Positions 35,264 through 44,269 of a DNA stretch of 64,000 nt are shown in pieces. Position numbers and translations under genes: made by a program. Origin of the DNA: Candidatus Altimarinota bacterium (lineage in GTDB: Bacteria > Patescibacteriota > Gracilibacteria > JAUYGZ01). How positions within the stretch are numbered: position 1 is the stretch's first letter; each line of letters begins with the position of its first letter. The notes beneath the pieces were generated by a model that saw nothing but the letters and a program-made list of their open reading frames with translations, had not been told where the DNA came from and did not search any database. The stretch covers positions 557,096-621,095 of the forward strand of contig JARGOK010000001.1 in the NCBI GenBank assembly GCA_029233985.1. Reading direction: 5' to 3'.

Positions 35264-36757
35264 ATGATCCAAACCACACACCAAACTAACCACTTCCTAG
35301 AAGGAAGACGTGAGCTCCCCTACTTAGAAGCTCACGAAGTCTTCCATAAGATTTACCAGAGCTGTGAGCACCCCATGCTTATGGAATCAAAACAGGTCTC
35401 TCTTTTTTCTGGGCGCTTTAGTATGATCGGGATTAACCCGGTACTAAAAATTACAGGGAAAGATAACACATATCAGGTTCAGCAACTTTTAGAGAGAGGT
35501 CGTTACTACTTGGAAACCCTCAAGCCTCACCTCGAAAGTCTCTCACCAATAAAAACTAGTGACCAAATGATCGAGGGAACAATAGAACGATCTTTTGGAC
35601 TGCAAGACGAACAATTTCGATCTCAATCGGAAAATATTTCTTCTTCCTTAAGAGCACTCCTGAGTTGTTTTCAAACATCAGACAAAACATTGCAGGGTCT
35701 TTATGGAGCAATGAGCTATGACTTTGTTAGGCTTTTTGAAGATCTTGATGACACCCTTCCAGAAAATGATATTCCCGATTTCCAGTTTTTACTTCATGAT
35801 ACCTTCCTCTTCTTTGATCACATCAAAGAAAAAACTGAGATTGTTGTTTACCGGAGAAATACAAATGATATTTCCAAGGCTTTAGTCGATGTCGAACTCT
35901 TATTCCATGAAGCAAGTATTCCTGTGACATCATATGATATTCGAGACGTAAAATTCTCACTCGATCAAGAGGCCTTTGAAGGCATGGTAAAAACTGCACG
36001 TGAAGATATTATCCAAGGTGAGTATTTTCAGATTGTTGTCTCGAACATCTTACGAGCGAAGTTTTCAGGTGATCCTTTTGCTTTTTACCTGAAATACCGA
36101 GAGGCGAATCCTTCCCCCTATCTCTTTTACTATGACTTTGGAAATGAGCAGCTCGTTGGAGCTTCTCCAGAGATGATGATTCGGTATGAAGAAGGAAAAG
36201 TTCACCTTCGCCCTCTGGCAGGAACGGTAAAGAGAGGTGGAGATCCTTTTGAAGATCATGACCAGATGCTGAAACTACTTAATGACCCCAAAGAACGTGC
36301 CGAACTGGATATGCTAGTAGACTTAGGAAGAAATGACCTTTCGAGAATTTGCAAGCCAGGCATCGAAGTGAGTGACTATCGTTTTATAGAAAAATATTCA
36401 CGAGTGATGCATACTGCAGCACATCTTACCGGTGCACTGAAAGAAGGTTTTACGGGACTGGATGCACTCATAACATGTGCCAATGCAGGGACTCTTACTG
36501 GTGCGCCGAAAGTAGCAGCAATGAGAAAGATTGAGAAACTCGAAAAAGAACGACGAGGATACTATGGTGGAGCCCTGGGCCAACTGAGTTTTTCTGGAGA
36601 TGTTGATACCTGTATTTTAATCCGCTCGGCACAAATCAAAAACCATGAAATACGCTATCAAAGCGGTGCAGGGCTGGTGTATGATTCAGATCCGACCCGG
36701 GAGTATCAGGAAACTTTCAAAAAAGCGCAGGCATTCTTGGATACTTTTTCACAATAA
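35264..36757 (+). CDS. trpE: Anthranilate synthase component I
   Basis: The 497-residue protein has the TrpE N-terminal domain and the chorismate-binding domain with FQIVVSNILRAKFSGDPFAF, RPLAGTVKRG (residues near 310), ELDMLVDLGRNDLSRIC and TGAPKVAAMRKIEKLE. It makes anthranilate from chorismate with the TrpG glutaminase partner. The N-terminal feedback-binding motif (LLES in many TrpE) is read here as LMESKQVS, so tryptophan inhibition is plausible. trpG starts 2 bp after the stop. Confidence 0.96.
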   Translation: MIQTTHQTNHFLEGRRELPYLEAHEVFHKIYQSCEHPMLMESKQVSLFSGRFSMIGINPVLKITGKDNTYQVQQLLERGRYYLETLKPHLESLSPIKTSDQMIEGTIERSFGLQDEQFRSQSENISSSLRALLSCFQTSDKTLQGLYGAMSYDFVRLFEDLDDTLPENDIPDFQFLLHDTFLFFDHIKEKTEIVVYRRNTNDISKALVDVELLFHEASIPVTSYDIRDVKFSLDQEAFEGMVKTAREDIIQGEYFQIVVSNILRAKFSGDPFAFYLKYREANPSPYLFYYDFGNEQLVGASPEMMIRYEEGKVHLRPLAGTVKRGGDPFEDHDQMLKLLNDPKERAELDMLVDLGRNDLSRICKPGIEVSDYRFIEKYSRVMHTAAHLTGALKEGFTGLDALITCANAGTLTGAPKVAAMRKIEKLEKERRGYYGGALGQLSFSGDVDTCILIRSAQIKNHEIRYQSGAGLVYDSDPTREYQETFKKAQAFLDTFSQ

Positions 36758-36759
36758 CT

Positions 36760-37347
36760 ATGGATACTTTTCACAATATTTTGGTCATCGACAATTATGA
36801 TTCTTTCACCTTCAATTTGGTGGATTACATTGAGCAACTCGGATGTGATGTGACCGTTTATAGAAACGATATAAATGTAGAGACTGTCGAAGAAGTGGAT
36901 CCTGATCTGATTGTATTTTCACCAGGACCTTCTATTCCAAAAAATGCTGGGAATATGATGGAGATGATTGAAAAATATCACCAACAATATCCGATGTTTG
37001 GAGTCTGCCTTGGCCATGAAGCCTTCATTGAATTTTTTGGTGGAAGCCTCAAGCTGACTGATCCAGTTCATGGAAAATCATCCCCTATTCACCACAACCA
37101 AGAAACCATTTTCTCAGGTCTTGACCAGGATTTTCTAGGAGGACGCTATCATTCTCTTGTTGCAGATGAAGTGCCAGACTGTTTTGAGATTACGGCGAAT
37201 GTTGATGATCTGGTAATGGGAATACGGCATAAACAACTGCCTATCGAAGGAGTTCAGTTTCATCCAGAGTCTGTTCTCTCGATGAAGGGTAAAAATGGAA
37301 TGCTCCTTATGAAAAATGTAATCCATAAAAAATTTACGAATGTATAA
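36760..37347 (+). CDS. trpG: Anthranilate synthase glutamine amidotransferase component
   Basis: The 195-residue protein is a class-I amidotransferase: NYDSFTFNLVDYIEQLG at the start, SPGPSIPKNAG, GVCLGHEAFIEFFGG with the active Cys near residue 85, and QFHPESVLS with the His/Glu pair. It supplies ammonia to TrpE. It overlaps trpD by 8 bp, and no fusion to TrpD is present. Confidence 0.96.
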   Translation: MDTFHNILVIDNYDSFTFNLVDYIEQLGCDVTVYRNDINVETVEEVDPDLIVFSPGPSIPKNAGNMMEMIEKYHQQYPMFGVCLGHEAFIEFFGGSLKLTDPVHGKSSPIHHNQETIFSGLDQDFLGGRYHSLVADEVPDCFEITANVDDLVMGIRHKQLPIEGVQFHPESVLSMKGKNGMLLMKNVIHKKFTNV

Positions 37348-39727
37348 AGAACTCATTTCACAATTGACCAATAAAAAATCATTAAAGAATGAAAATATTC
37401 ATGAGTTCCTCAGGAAGAGTAGTGATGGGAAACTTTCTCAAGTAGAGCAAGCTGCTGTCTTAATTGCTCTTCAGACCAAAGGTGTCTCTTCTTCTGAGCT
37501 CAAATCATTTGTTTCATTTCTTCAAAAACACATGCAGGGAGAAATTGCTTTCCCTGGAGCTATAGATATTTGTGGTACGGGTGGATCTGGGCTTGCACGG
37601 ATTAATACTTCCACTATTTCTGCTTTTATCTTGTCTGCACTTGGAGTGTCAGTCGCAAAGCATGGAAACAAAGCTGCCAGTGGTCGCTTTGGAAGCTTTG
37701 ATCTCTTGGAAAAACTGGGAGTAAAGCTTGATCAAGATGCTGAGACGATTGAACGTATTGCCGAACAAACTCAACTCGCATTTCTCTACGCCAGATCATT
37801 TCACCCCGTCATGAAGCACTTTGCTCCAGTTCGAAAAGCTCTGGGAACCCCTACAGTCTTTAATATCATTGGCCCTCTTTTAAATCCTGCTGGAACGAAA
37901 AAACAAATTATTGGAACTACATTTGAAGACCAGATGGAACTCATTGCTGAGACCTGCAAGAAGCTTGGAAGAAGCCAGGTGATGGTTGTTTGTGGAGAAG
38001 ATGGACTAGATGAAGTAACTCTCACAGGGAAAACAAAAGTTGTTGAGCTCGTGAATGGAACGATTAAGAAGTACATCCTTAGTCCGAAAAGCTTTGGTAT
38101 CTCCAGCTGTGAATTTAAAGAGATCTCTGGAGGGAATGCCAAGATGAATACCAAGATTGCGAGGGATATTATTGCTGGAACCTGTAAAACTCGACATCTT
38201 GACCTTGTTTTGATGAATACTGCCCTCGCATTGAAACTCAGCGGAACTCAAAAAAACCTTAAAAAAGGATATAACATAGCAAAAGAGGCCGTGCTTTCTG
38301 GAGCGGTAAATTCACACTTTCAGAATTTCCTCCATGCTGATCATGCACCGAGTATTCTCTTGAGGATCAAGGCAACGAAAAAAAAAGAAGTGGAACGAAG
38401 AAAAAAGAAACTTTCTCTGAAGAAAATTCAAAAATCTCTAAAACCTTCACGGAGAGATTTTCGAAATGCATTGGTCCGCCATGGACTCTCTCTTATCGCT
38501 GAAGTGAAACAGGCTTCTCCAAGTGCTGGCATGATTAAGAAAGAAGGATTCTCTCCGAAGAAAATCGCAAAGATGTATGAAGCGAATGGTGCCCGTGCTA
38601 TCTCAGTCTTGACGGACAAGACTTTCTTTGGGGGAGAACTGAAGTACTTGGCAGATGTAAAAGAAGCAACATCACTGACCCCCCTGCTCTGCAAAGATTT
38701 CATTATCGATGAATACCAGATATTTGAAGCTCGTCGCTATGGAGCTGATGCAATTCTTTTAATAGCAGCTCTCTTGAATACACAAGAAATGGAGCACTTT
38801 CTCCAAATAGCAAAATCGCTCCAGATGGATGTACTCTGTGAAGTGCACAATGAAGAAGAACTCTCTCAAGTACTACAAACCTCAGCTGAAATCATCGGCG
38901 TAAACAATCGAAACCTTCATGACTTTACGATCGACCTCATGACGACTCACAAGCTTTCAAAAAAAATTCCTCAGGGAAAGATCATCGTGAGTGAAAGTGG
39001 GATCTCCTCCAAAGCTCATGTAAAAAAATTGCCTCCAAAAGTCGATGCTATTCTCGTCGGGACGAGCTTGATGAAAAGCAAGAATATTGGTGAGAAAATC
39101 AAACAACTTGTAGGCAAAAATCAACCACTCATAAAAATTTGTGGTGTTCAATCGATCAGAGAAGCTCAGCTTTGCCAAAAACTTGATGTGGATTTCATCG
39201 GGCTCAATATGGTTTCTACGAGTGACAGACAAGTCTCCTACCAAATGGCTCAGAATATATGTGATCAGATCAAAAAGAATCCAAAGTCTCCTACACGTGT
39301 GGTTGGGGTTTTCCAAGACCAGACCGTAGAAGAGATCAATAAAGCATCTATAATGATACATTTTGATTTTGTCCAGCTTTCTGGGAAAGAGAACACTTCA
39401 TTTATACGGAAGATCAATAAACCCTTAATTAAAGGGGTTTCTATTCACTCTGAAAAAGACATAAAACGTGCACAAAAATTGATCAAAGTGTCAGATTACA
39501 TCCTTTTTGATGGAAAAACTCCTGGATCTGGTCAAGCCTTCAATCATGGACTGGCTCGAGGCTTTAAACACCCCTTTCTACTTGCTGGAGGCATTACCCC
39601 AAGCAATGTCAAAGCTTTCATCCAGCTCGTTCAACCTCTGGGAGTAGATATCGCCAGTGGCGTGGAGTCAAAAGGGAAAAGAGACCTCAAGAAAATTGAA
39701 AAACTCTGCCAGCAAGTCCGTTCTTAA
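37340..39727 (+). CDS. Trifunctional TrpD-TrpC-TrpF fusion
   Basis: One 795-residue chain carries three enzymes. Residues about 1-335 are TrpD, anthranilate phosphoribosyltransferase (DICGTGGSGLARINTSTISA, KHGNKAASGRFGSFD). Residues about 345-590 are TrpC, indole-3-glycerol-phosphate synthase (LIAEVKQASPSAGMI, LTDKTFFGGEL, CKDFIIDEYQ, VGVNNRNLHDF-type, SESGISSKAHV). Residues about 595-795 are TrpF, phosphoribosylanthranilate isomerase (IKICGVQSIREA with active Cys, FIGLNMV, FDGKTPGSGQAF, LLAGGITPSNV). A basic linker joins D and C. The three successive steps are thus in one chain; trpC-trpF fusions are common but trpD-C-F is unusual. It overlaps trpG. Confidence 0.95.
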   Translation: MYKELISQLTNKKSLKNENIHEFLRKSSDGKLSQVEQAAVLIALQTKGVSSSELKSFVSFLQKHMQGEIAFPGAIDICGTGGSGLARINTSTISAFILSALGVSVAKHGNKAASGRFGSFDLLEKLGVKLDQDAETIERIAEQTQLAFLYARSFHPVMKHFAPVRKALGTPTVFNIIGPLLNPAGTKKQIIGTTFEDQMELIAETCKKLGRSQVMVVCGEDGLDEVTLTGKTKVVELVNGTIKKYILSPKSFGISSCEFKEISGGNAKMNTKIARDIIAGTCKTRHLDLVLMNTALALKLSGTQKNLKKGYNIAKEAVLSGAVNSHFQNFLHADHAPSILLRIKATKKKEVERRKKKLSLKKIQKSLKPSRRDFRNALVRHGLSLIAEVKQASPSAGMIKKEGFSPKKIAKMYEANGARAISVLTDKTFFGGELKYLADVKEATSLTPLLCKDFIIDEYQIFEARRYGADAILLIAALLNTQEMEHFLQIAKSLQMDVLCEVHNEEELSQVLQTSAEIIGVNNRNLHDFTIDLMTTHKLSKKIPQGKIIVSESGISSKAHVKKLPPKVDAILVGTSLMKSKNIGEKIKQLVGKNQPLIKICGVQSIREAQLCQKLDVDFIGLNMVSTSDRQVSYQMAQNICDQIKKNPKSPTRVVGVFQDQTVEEINKASIMIHFDFVQLSGKENTSFIRKINKPLIKGVSIHSEKDIKRAQKLIKVSDYILFDGKTPGSGQAFNHGLARGFKHPFLLAGGITPSNVKAFIQLVQPLGVDIASGVESKGKRDLKKIEKLCQQVRS

Positions 39728-39737
39728 TACCATTTTT

Positions 39738-40994
39738 ATGAATGATTCACCAATACCACTGAAGGAATACCTCATGAATAAAAGTGGTCACTTTGGCCCA
39801 TACGGAGGTCGCTATATTCCCGAACTTCTCATCCCGCTCATGGAAGAACTAGAGGCAGGTTTTGATGAAGCAATTCAAGATGAAAACTTTTTGAAAGATT
39901 TGAAAAACTTGTACAACCACTACTCTGGAAGACCCACCCCTCTCTACTATTGTGAAAACCTTACGAAAAAATTGGGAGGAGCAAAAATATACCTTAAAAA
40001 TGAAGGACTCAATCATACTGGTGCTCATAAGATTAACCACTGCCTAGGCCAGATTCTCCTTGCAAAGAGACTCGGAAAAACACGCATCATTGCTGAAACT
40101 GGAGCAGGTCAACATGGACTCGCTAGTGCCACTGTGGCAGCAAAGTTTGGGATGAAGTGCACTGTCTACATGGGAGCGAAGGACTATGCTCGGCAACGCC
40201 CGAATGTTTTCTGGATGGAAAGAATGGGAGCAGAAGTCATACCAGTACATACAGGAGGACAGATATTAAGAGATGCTATTAATGAAGCTCTGCGAGACTT
40301 GATCACAAATCCAACCGACTCTCATTTTCTCCACGGAACTGTATGTGGTCCAAGTCCATACCCTAAAATTAACACCTACTTTCAAAAGATTATTGGTGAA
40401 GAAGTTCGAAACCAGCTTATGGAACAAGAAGGCAAGCTCCCTGATTATCTCGTGGCATGTGTAGGAGGCGGAAGCAATGCTATAGGTCTTTTCTATGATT
40501 TTGTTGATGATTTAAAAGTGAGGATGATCGGAGTGGAGGCAGGTGGAAAGAAGATCGAAAATACTGCTGGGAAGTTTGAACATGCAGCGAGATTTCAGCA
40601 TCCAGAAGTCGGCGTGGTAGAAGGGTTCAAGTCTTACTTTCTCCAAGATGAGCATGGGCAGGTCGGTGACACCAAGAGTATTTCTGCAGGACTAGACTAC
40701 TCTGGCGTCGGCCCTCAGCATGCCTACCTTCACGATACTGGCCGAGTGAAGTATACCTACGCACTAGATAAAGAAGTGATCTCTGCTTACGAACTCTTGT
40801 GTAAAACTGAAGGGATTATTCCAGCAATGGAATCAACACATGCGTTGGTCGAAGTGATCAAGCTAGCTCCGACCTTGAGTAAAGATAAAGTGATCGTTTT
40901 CAATCTCTCTGGTCGAGGAGACAAAGACCTCTTCATCACCACCCAACACCTGGATAAAGAAAATTTTAATCAGTTTCTTAAAACCTTCAAATGA
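39738..40994 (+). CDS. trpB: Tryptophan synthase beta chain
   Basis: I use ATG 39738; a longer frame from a GTG at 39657 lies inside the previous gene. The 418-residue protein shows YGGRYIPELLIP, LKNEGLNHTGAHKINHCLGQ with the PLP-binding Lys near residue 98, ETGAGQHGLASATV, and the GGGSNAIGLF phosphate loop near 235. It is a TrpB1-type enzyme, condensing indole and serine to tryptophan, coupled with TrpA. trpA overlaps it by 4 bp. Confidence 0.96.
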   Translation: MNDSPIPLKEYLMNKSGHFGPYGGRYIPELLIPLMEELEAGFDEAIQDENFLKDLKNLYNHYSGRPTPLYYCENLTKKLGGAKIYLKNEGLNHTGAHKINHCLGQILLAKRLGKTRIIAETGAGQHGLASATVAAKFGMKCTVYMGAKDYARQRPNVFWMERMGAEVIPVHTGGQILRDAINEALRDLITNPTDSHFLHGTVCGPSPYPKINTYFQKIIGEEVRNQLMEQEGKLPDYLVACVGGGSNAIGLFYDFVDDLKVRMIGVEAGGKKIENTAGKFEHAARFQHPEVGVVEGFKSYFLQDEHGQVGDTKSISAGLDYSGVGPQHAYLHDTGRVKYTYALDKEVISAYELLCKTEGIIPAMESTHALVEVIKLAPTLSKDKVIVFNLSGRGDKDLFITTQHLDKENFNQFLKTFK

Positions 40995-41725
40995 ACACCC
41001 TCATGACCCATATCGTAGCTGGATACCCGAGCATGCAAGAATCAGAGCAGATTGCTTTGACAATGCTGGAGTCCGGAGTGAAGTATTTAGAAATTCAAAT
41101 CCCTTTCTCTGATCCGATTGCAGATGGTGCTACTATAATGCAGGCGAACCAAGACTCTCTTCAAAATGGTACGACTCCTGAAGACTGTTTTTCGCTCATG
41201 AATCGACTGAGCATGAAGACTGACACTCCACTGCTCTTCATGACATACTTTAATATCGTCCATCACTATGGTGTCGAAGAATTTTGCAAACGAGCACAGG
41301 AAGTCGGATGCTGGGGACTGATTGTGCCGGATATCCCTATGGACGAAGAAGAGTATGACCACTATTTGGAACTCTGCAAAAAATACAAGCTCAATGCTAT
41401 TCAAGTAATCTCCCCTATTACCCCCGAACATCGTTTGAAGAAAATTGGCGAGGTGGCTTCTGGATTTGTCTACTGTGTCTCACGAACGGGGACAACTGGT
41501 GCTCGTTCTGACTTTAATGTTTCTCAACTGGAATACCTAGAAAACGTTCGCAAGCACGTATCTACCCCACTGGCGACTGCCTTTGGACTTTCAAATCGAA
41601 AGCAAATAGACCAGGCTCTTAAAAAGGCTGATATTGCAGTGGTTGGGAGCAAGATCATCAAGGTTTATGATGAAGACAATGATATGCAAAACCTCTCCTC
41701 ATTTTTATCCGACTTGATCCAATAA
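40991..41725 (+). CDS. trpA: Tryptophan synthase alpha chain
   Basis: The 244-residue TIM-barrel protein has HIVAGYPSMQESEQIALTML, the EIQIPFSDPIADGATIMQAN motif with catalytic Glu and Asp, IVPDIPMDEE and a late GTTGAR phosphate loop. It releases indole to TrpB through the tunnel. It is slightly short (usual about 260-270). The start ATGA overlap with trpB implies coupled translation. Confidence 0.96.
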   Translation: MNTLMTHIVAGYPSMQESEQIALTMLESGVKYLEIQIPFSDPIADGATIMQANQDSLQNGTTPEDCFSLMNRLSMKTDTPLLFMTYFNIVHHYGVEEFCKRAQEVGCWGLIVPDIPMDEEEYDHYLELCKKYKLNAIQVISPITPEHRLKKIGEVASGFVYCVSRTGTTGARSDFNVSQLEYLENVRKHVSTPLATAFGLSNRKQIDQALKKADIAVVGSKIIKVYDEDNDMQNLSSFLSDLIQ

Positions 41726-41726
41726 T

Positions 41727-42650
41727 ATGGCAAACCTTCTGAATGCTTTTCGTTGGCTCATCAGTTCAATTCTTCTTTTAATTCTTTTGTTTTCCCTAAT
41801 AGCAGGAGTGTATATAAAAGCTCTTGTTGATATTTCTTTAGATGAGGATAACATTAAGAGATACCTAAGTGAAGGAAGGGTATATGAAGAAGTCGTAAAC
41901 CAATCTTATGAATATGCACAGCATCGACTGAAACAAACTGGTGAAACAAAAACGCTTCAGCTTTTTCAGACTGAAGGTATTCACGATCGAATAAAGAGCG
42001 TTGTTTCTGAAAACTGGATCCAAACCCAGACAGAGACTTTTATTGATGGAATATATACCTGGCTCAAAGGTGGTTCAAACAAACCTTATTTTTCTATAGA
42101 CCTCTCATCGATCAAAGAACCAGTCAGCTCACTCTCATCTAACCTGTCAGAAATCGCTCTTGTTCCCACCTCTACAATCGATAGGTTTTTTGAAACTCAG
42201 TCTGACCTCACTTTCAATGAACAAGATATCGAGTGGAACACGAACCTCCTTAAGAATGGTCCAATCATTTACTCCTGGATTGAACATTTTTCATTCCTCT
42301 TTTTTCCGCTAGTACTTGTATTTACAACCCTTCTTTTTTTCATCATTCCAGGAAAAACACCTCGTCTTCTTGGTGCCGGCGGTGTTTTTCTTATTTCCTC
42401 ACTTCTTCAATTAACCGGAAGCAATCAATTCTCTTCTACTGTTGAAAATATTATTGGTGGGAATATTGAGTTGGCAATGAACCCATCTGCTATTGAAATA
42501 CTGATGATCTTGAAGATTTTTAAAAAAGCTAGCATTCTCTTTGAAAGAGATTTTTTTGGGATCATTCAATTCCAATCACTTATGATGTTGATAGCTGGCC
42601 TCTTGCTTTTTGGATGGGGAATATTTGAACTGAATAAGAACAACACATGA
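41727..42650 (+). CDS. Hypothetical membrane protein, 307 residues, at the end of the trp operon
   Basis: I do not recognise this protein. It has an N-terminal helix (about residues 9-31), a roughly 155-residue outside region with Ser/Thr-rich parts (SIKEPVSSLSSNLSEIAL), then three helices near residues 190-305. The layout (one helix, external domain, C-terminal helices) is that of an uncharacterised envelope protein. It starts one base after the trpA stop, so it is probably carried on the trp transcript, with no evident link to tryptophan. Confidence 0.7.
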   Translation: MANLLNAFRWLISSILLLILLFSLIAGVYIKALVDISLDEDNIKRYLSEGRVYEEVVNQSYEYAQHRLKQTGETKTLQLFQTEGIHDRIKSVVSENWIQTQTETFIDGIYTWLKGGSNKPYFSIDLSSIKEPVSSLSSNLSEIALVPTSTIDRFFETQSDLTFNEQDIEWNTNLLKNGPIIYSWIEHFSFLFFPLVLVFTTLLFFIIPGKTPRLLGAGGVFLISSLLQLTGSNQFSSTVENIIGGNIELAMNPSAIEILMILKIFKKASILFERDFFGIIQFQSLMMLIAGLLLFGWGIFELNKNNT

Positions 42651-43105
42651 AACATCAGTATGCTGTGATATCGAACCCTAGCGATATAGATTTTCTCAGA
42701 GAAAAAACTTCCTCTTATCAAAACTTTGTCATTTCCTACGATGAAGAAATGCTAGAACTCTTACATCAGCACTTCAAAAATTCTAAGAACCTTTAGCTAA
42801 AGGTTCTTGGTGAAGGGAAAAGGATCGGATTTTTTTCCATCGATTGTGAGTAGTGGGAAGACAAGTATTTCTTTTTGAGAGAGGTATTTATCAACCCAGC
42901 ATTTCAAGCACAGAAGATTGGCGAGGAACTGATGAAACGATGTATTGAACATGCATGTAATCAAGGTGCGACTGGCGTGGTCACTGAAACTGATTTCAAA
43001 AACATACCAATACGAAAACTCTGTATAAAATTGGGATTTAAAGAATGGAAAAATCTTGAGTGGAATGAAAGAATTACATACAAGATTCTGTTCGGTGACG
43101 ATTAG
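42647..43105 (+). pseudogene. GNAT acetyltransferase broken by two in-frame TAG codons
   Basis: A single reading frame of 152 codons starts at ATG 42647 (overlapping the previous stop as ATGA) and ends at 43105. It would encode a GNAT protein: MKHQYAVISNPSDIDFLRE, then GEGKRIGFFSI, then REVFINPAFQAQKIGEELMK (acetyl-CoA loop QAQKIG) and KLGFKEWKN. TAG codons at 42794-42796 and 42851-42853 interrupt it with no frameshift. The part from 42875 can be read from a TTG. TAG is a normal stop elsewhere in the window (rlmH, carA, lysE), so a recent pseudogene is the plain reading; suppression is the alternative. Confidence 0.75.
42785..42808. repeat. Perfect 24-bp palindrome containing the first TAG of the broken GNAT gene
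   Basis: AAGAACCTTTAG is followed directly by its exact reverse complement CTAAAGGTTCTT, with no spacer. The first in-frame TAG is the last three bases of the left arm. No T-run follows. It may form a hairpin or bind a dimeric protein. Confidence 0.8.
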
Positions 43106-43108
43106 AAA

Positions 43109-44170
43109 TCATCTCTTCATGTGAACTGTCCGAGTTGGGAAGGCGAAATCTATTTTGTTCTTTTCGAAAAATTTTTGAATCTCAAGATTTACTTCTTCGA
43201 GACGGTCCATGTAAGTGTAGTAATCTTTTGACTCAACAAAAAAAACGAGCTCAAAATCCTTACTAGAGTCTGAGTATTCTTTGAAATGAGCCCTGTCAAA
43301 AGTTGCGTCTTCAATACTGTTGATGATTTTACTGAGGCCTTTTGGAATTTTTCTCATCTGAGCCAGCTTTGTGTCGTAGGTTACTCCAAGAGAAATAACA
43401 GCTCTTCTTTTTTTCATTTTTCCAAAGTTATTCACATCACTCTCTGTCAGTTTTTTATTAGACATCACAATTTCTTCACCCTGGATACTTGTCAATCTTG
43501 TGGTTTTTAAACCAATGCTTTTTACTGTTCCCATATGGCTTCCTACAGTAATAAAATCGCCAACCTTAAATGGCTTGTCTAAATAAATGGAAAGACAACT
43601 GATCAGATCTCCTAGAATATTTTGAACAGCGAGTGCCACAGCAATACCTCCAACTCCTAGTCCTGTAAGGAGCGAACTAATGTTGTACCCAAATGATGAG
43701 ACCAAAAAGAGAAACCCTAAAACCCAAAGAATAATTGAGATCCCTTTTCCTACAAGATGCAAAACCGTCCGCTCTTGTTCGGATGTTCTTCTCCCAGCTG
43801 CTTTGAGAATAAAATATTCCAACCAATGAGATGCGACCTTCACAAAGAGTAGGATCGACAATACATCAAGCAGTCCATTGGCAGTCGTCGTCAGGACTTC
43901 ACTTTTCACCAGCGTCAACTTGATGTAGCCAAATGCTATAAGAGCAAAAACCCACCACTTTGTGCGCTGCACCATATGCAGAATGCTGTCATCAAAGTCT
44001 GTTTCGGTCTTATCAGAGACAAGTGTTAGTAGCTTTACGAGTGCCGCTACTGTAATACGGAAGGCAATATACAGAGCAACAATCCATCCAAATGAAATAA
44101 GATAGGTCTCCATAGAATGACTGAAGAGCGGAAGATCGAGAATGTACTGAATAATTTCTTTCATAAACAT
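43109..44170 (-). CDS. MscS-family mechanosensitive channel
   Basis: The 353-residue protein has four to five membrane helices in the first half and the MscS pore and beta domain with SSLLTGLGVGGIAVALAVQNILGD (pore helix), KPFKVGDFITVGSHMGTVKSIGL and a mixed alpha/beta C-terminus. MscS opens on membrane tension to release solutes in osmotic downshock. The start is either 44170 or the Met two codons later. It converges with the broken GNAT gene, with 3 bp between. Confidence 0.92.
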   Translation of the reverse strand: MFMKEIIQYILDLPLFSHSMETYLISFGWIVALYIAFRITVAALVKLLTLVSDKTETDFDDSILHMVQRTKWWVFALIAFGYIKLTLVKSEVLTTTANGLLDVLSILLFVKVASHWLEYFILKAAGRRTSEQERTVLHLVGKGISIILWVLGFLFLVSSFGYNISSLLTGLGVGGIAVALAVQNILGDLISCLSIYLDKPFKVGDFITVGSHMGTVKSIGLKTTRLTSIQGEEIVMSNKKLTESDVNNFGKMKKRRAVISLGVTYDTKLAQMRKIPKGLSKIINSIEDATFDRAHFKEYSDSSKDFELVFFVESKDYYTYMDRLEEVNLEIQKFFEKNKIDFAFPTRTVHMKR

Positions 44171-44269
44171 AGGGTACGATGTCCTAAGGCTAGAGACAAG
44201 ACACCAGACTATAATGCCTATAAACTGTCTTCATTTCTTGGTAGAATAGTGACTCGTCATAATGCTGAT

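Noticed and set aside
39657-39737. Upstream GTG extension of trpB
   Set aside because: It lies inside the TrpF part of the fusion gene and is not part of the TrpB family; ATG 39738 gives the normal length.
44117-44269. Upstream extension of the Sua5 gene over mscS
   Set aside because: Residues have no family similarity and overlap the start of the divergent mscS.
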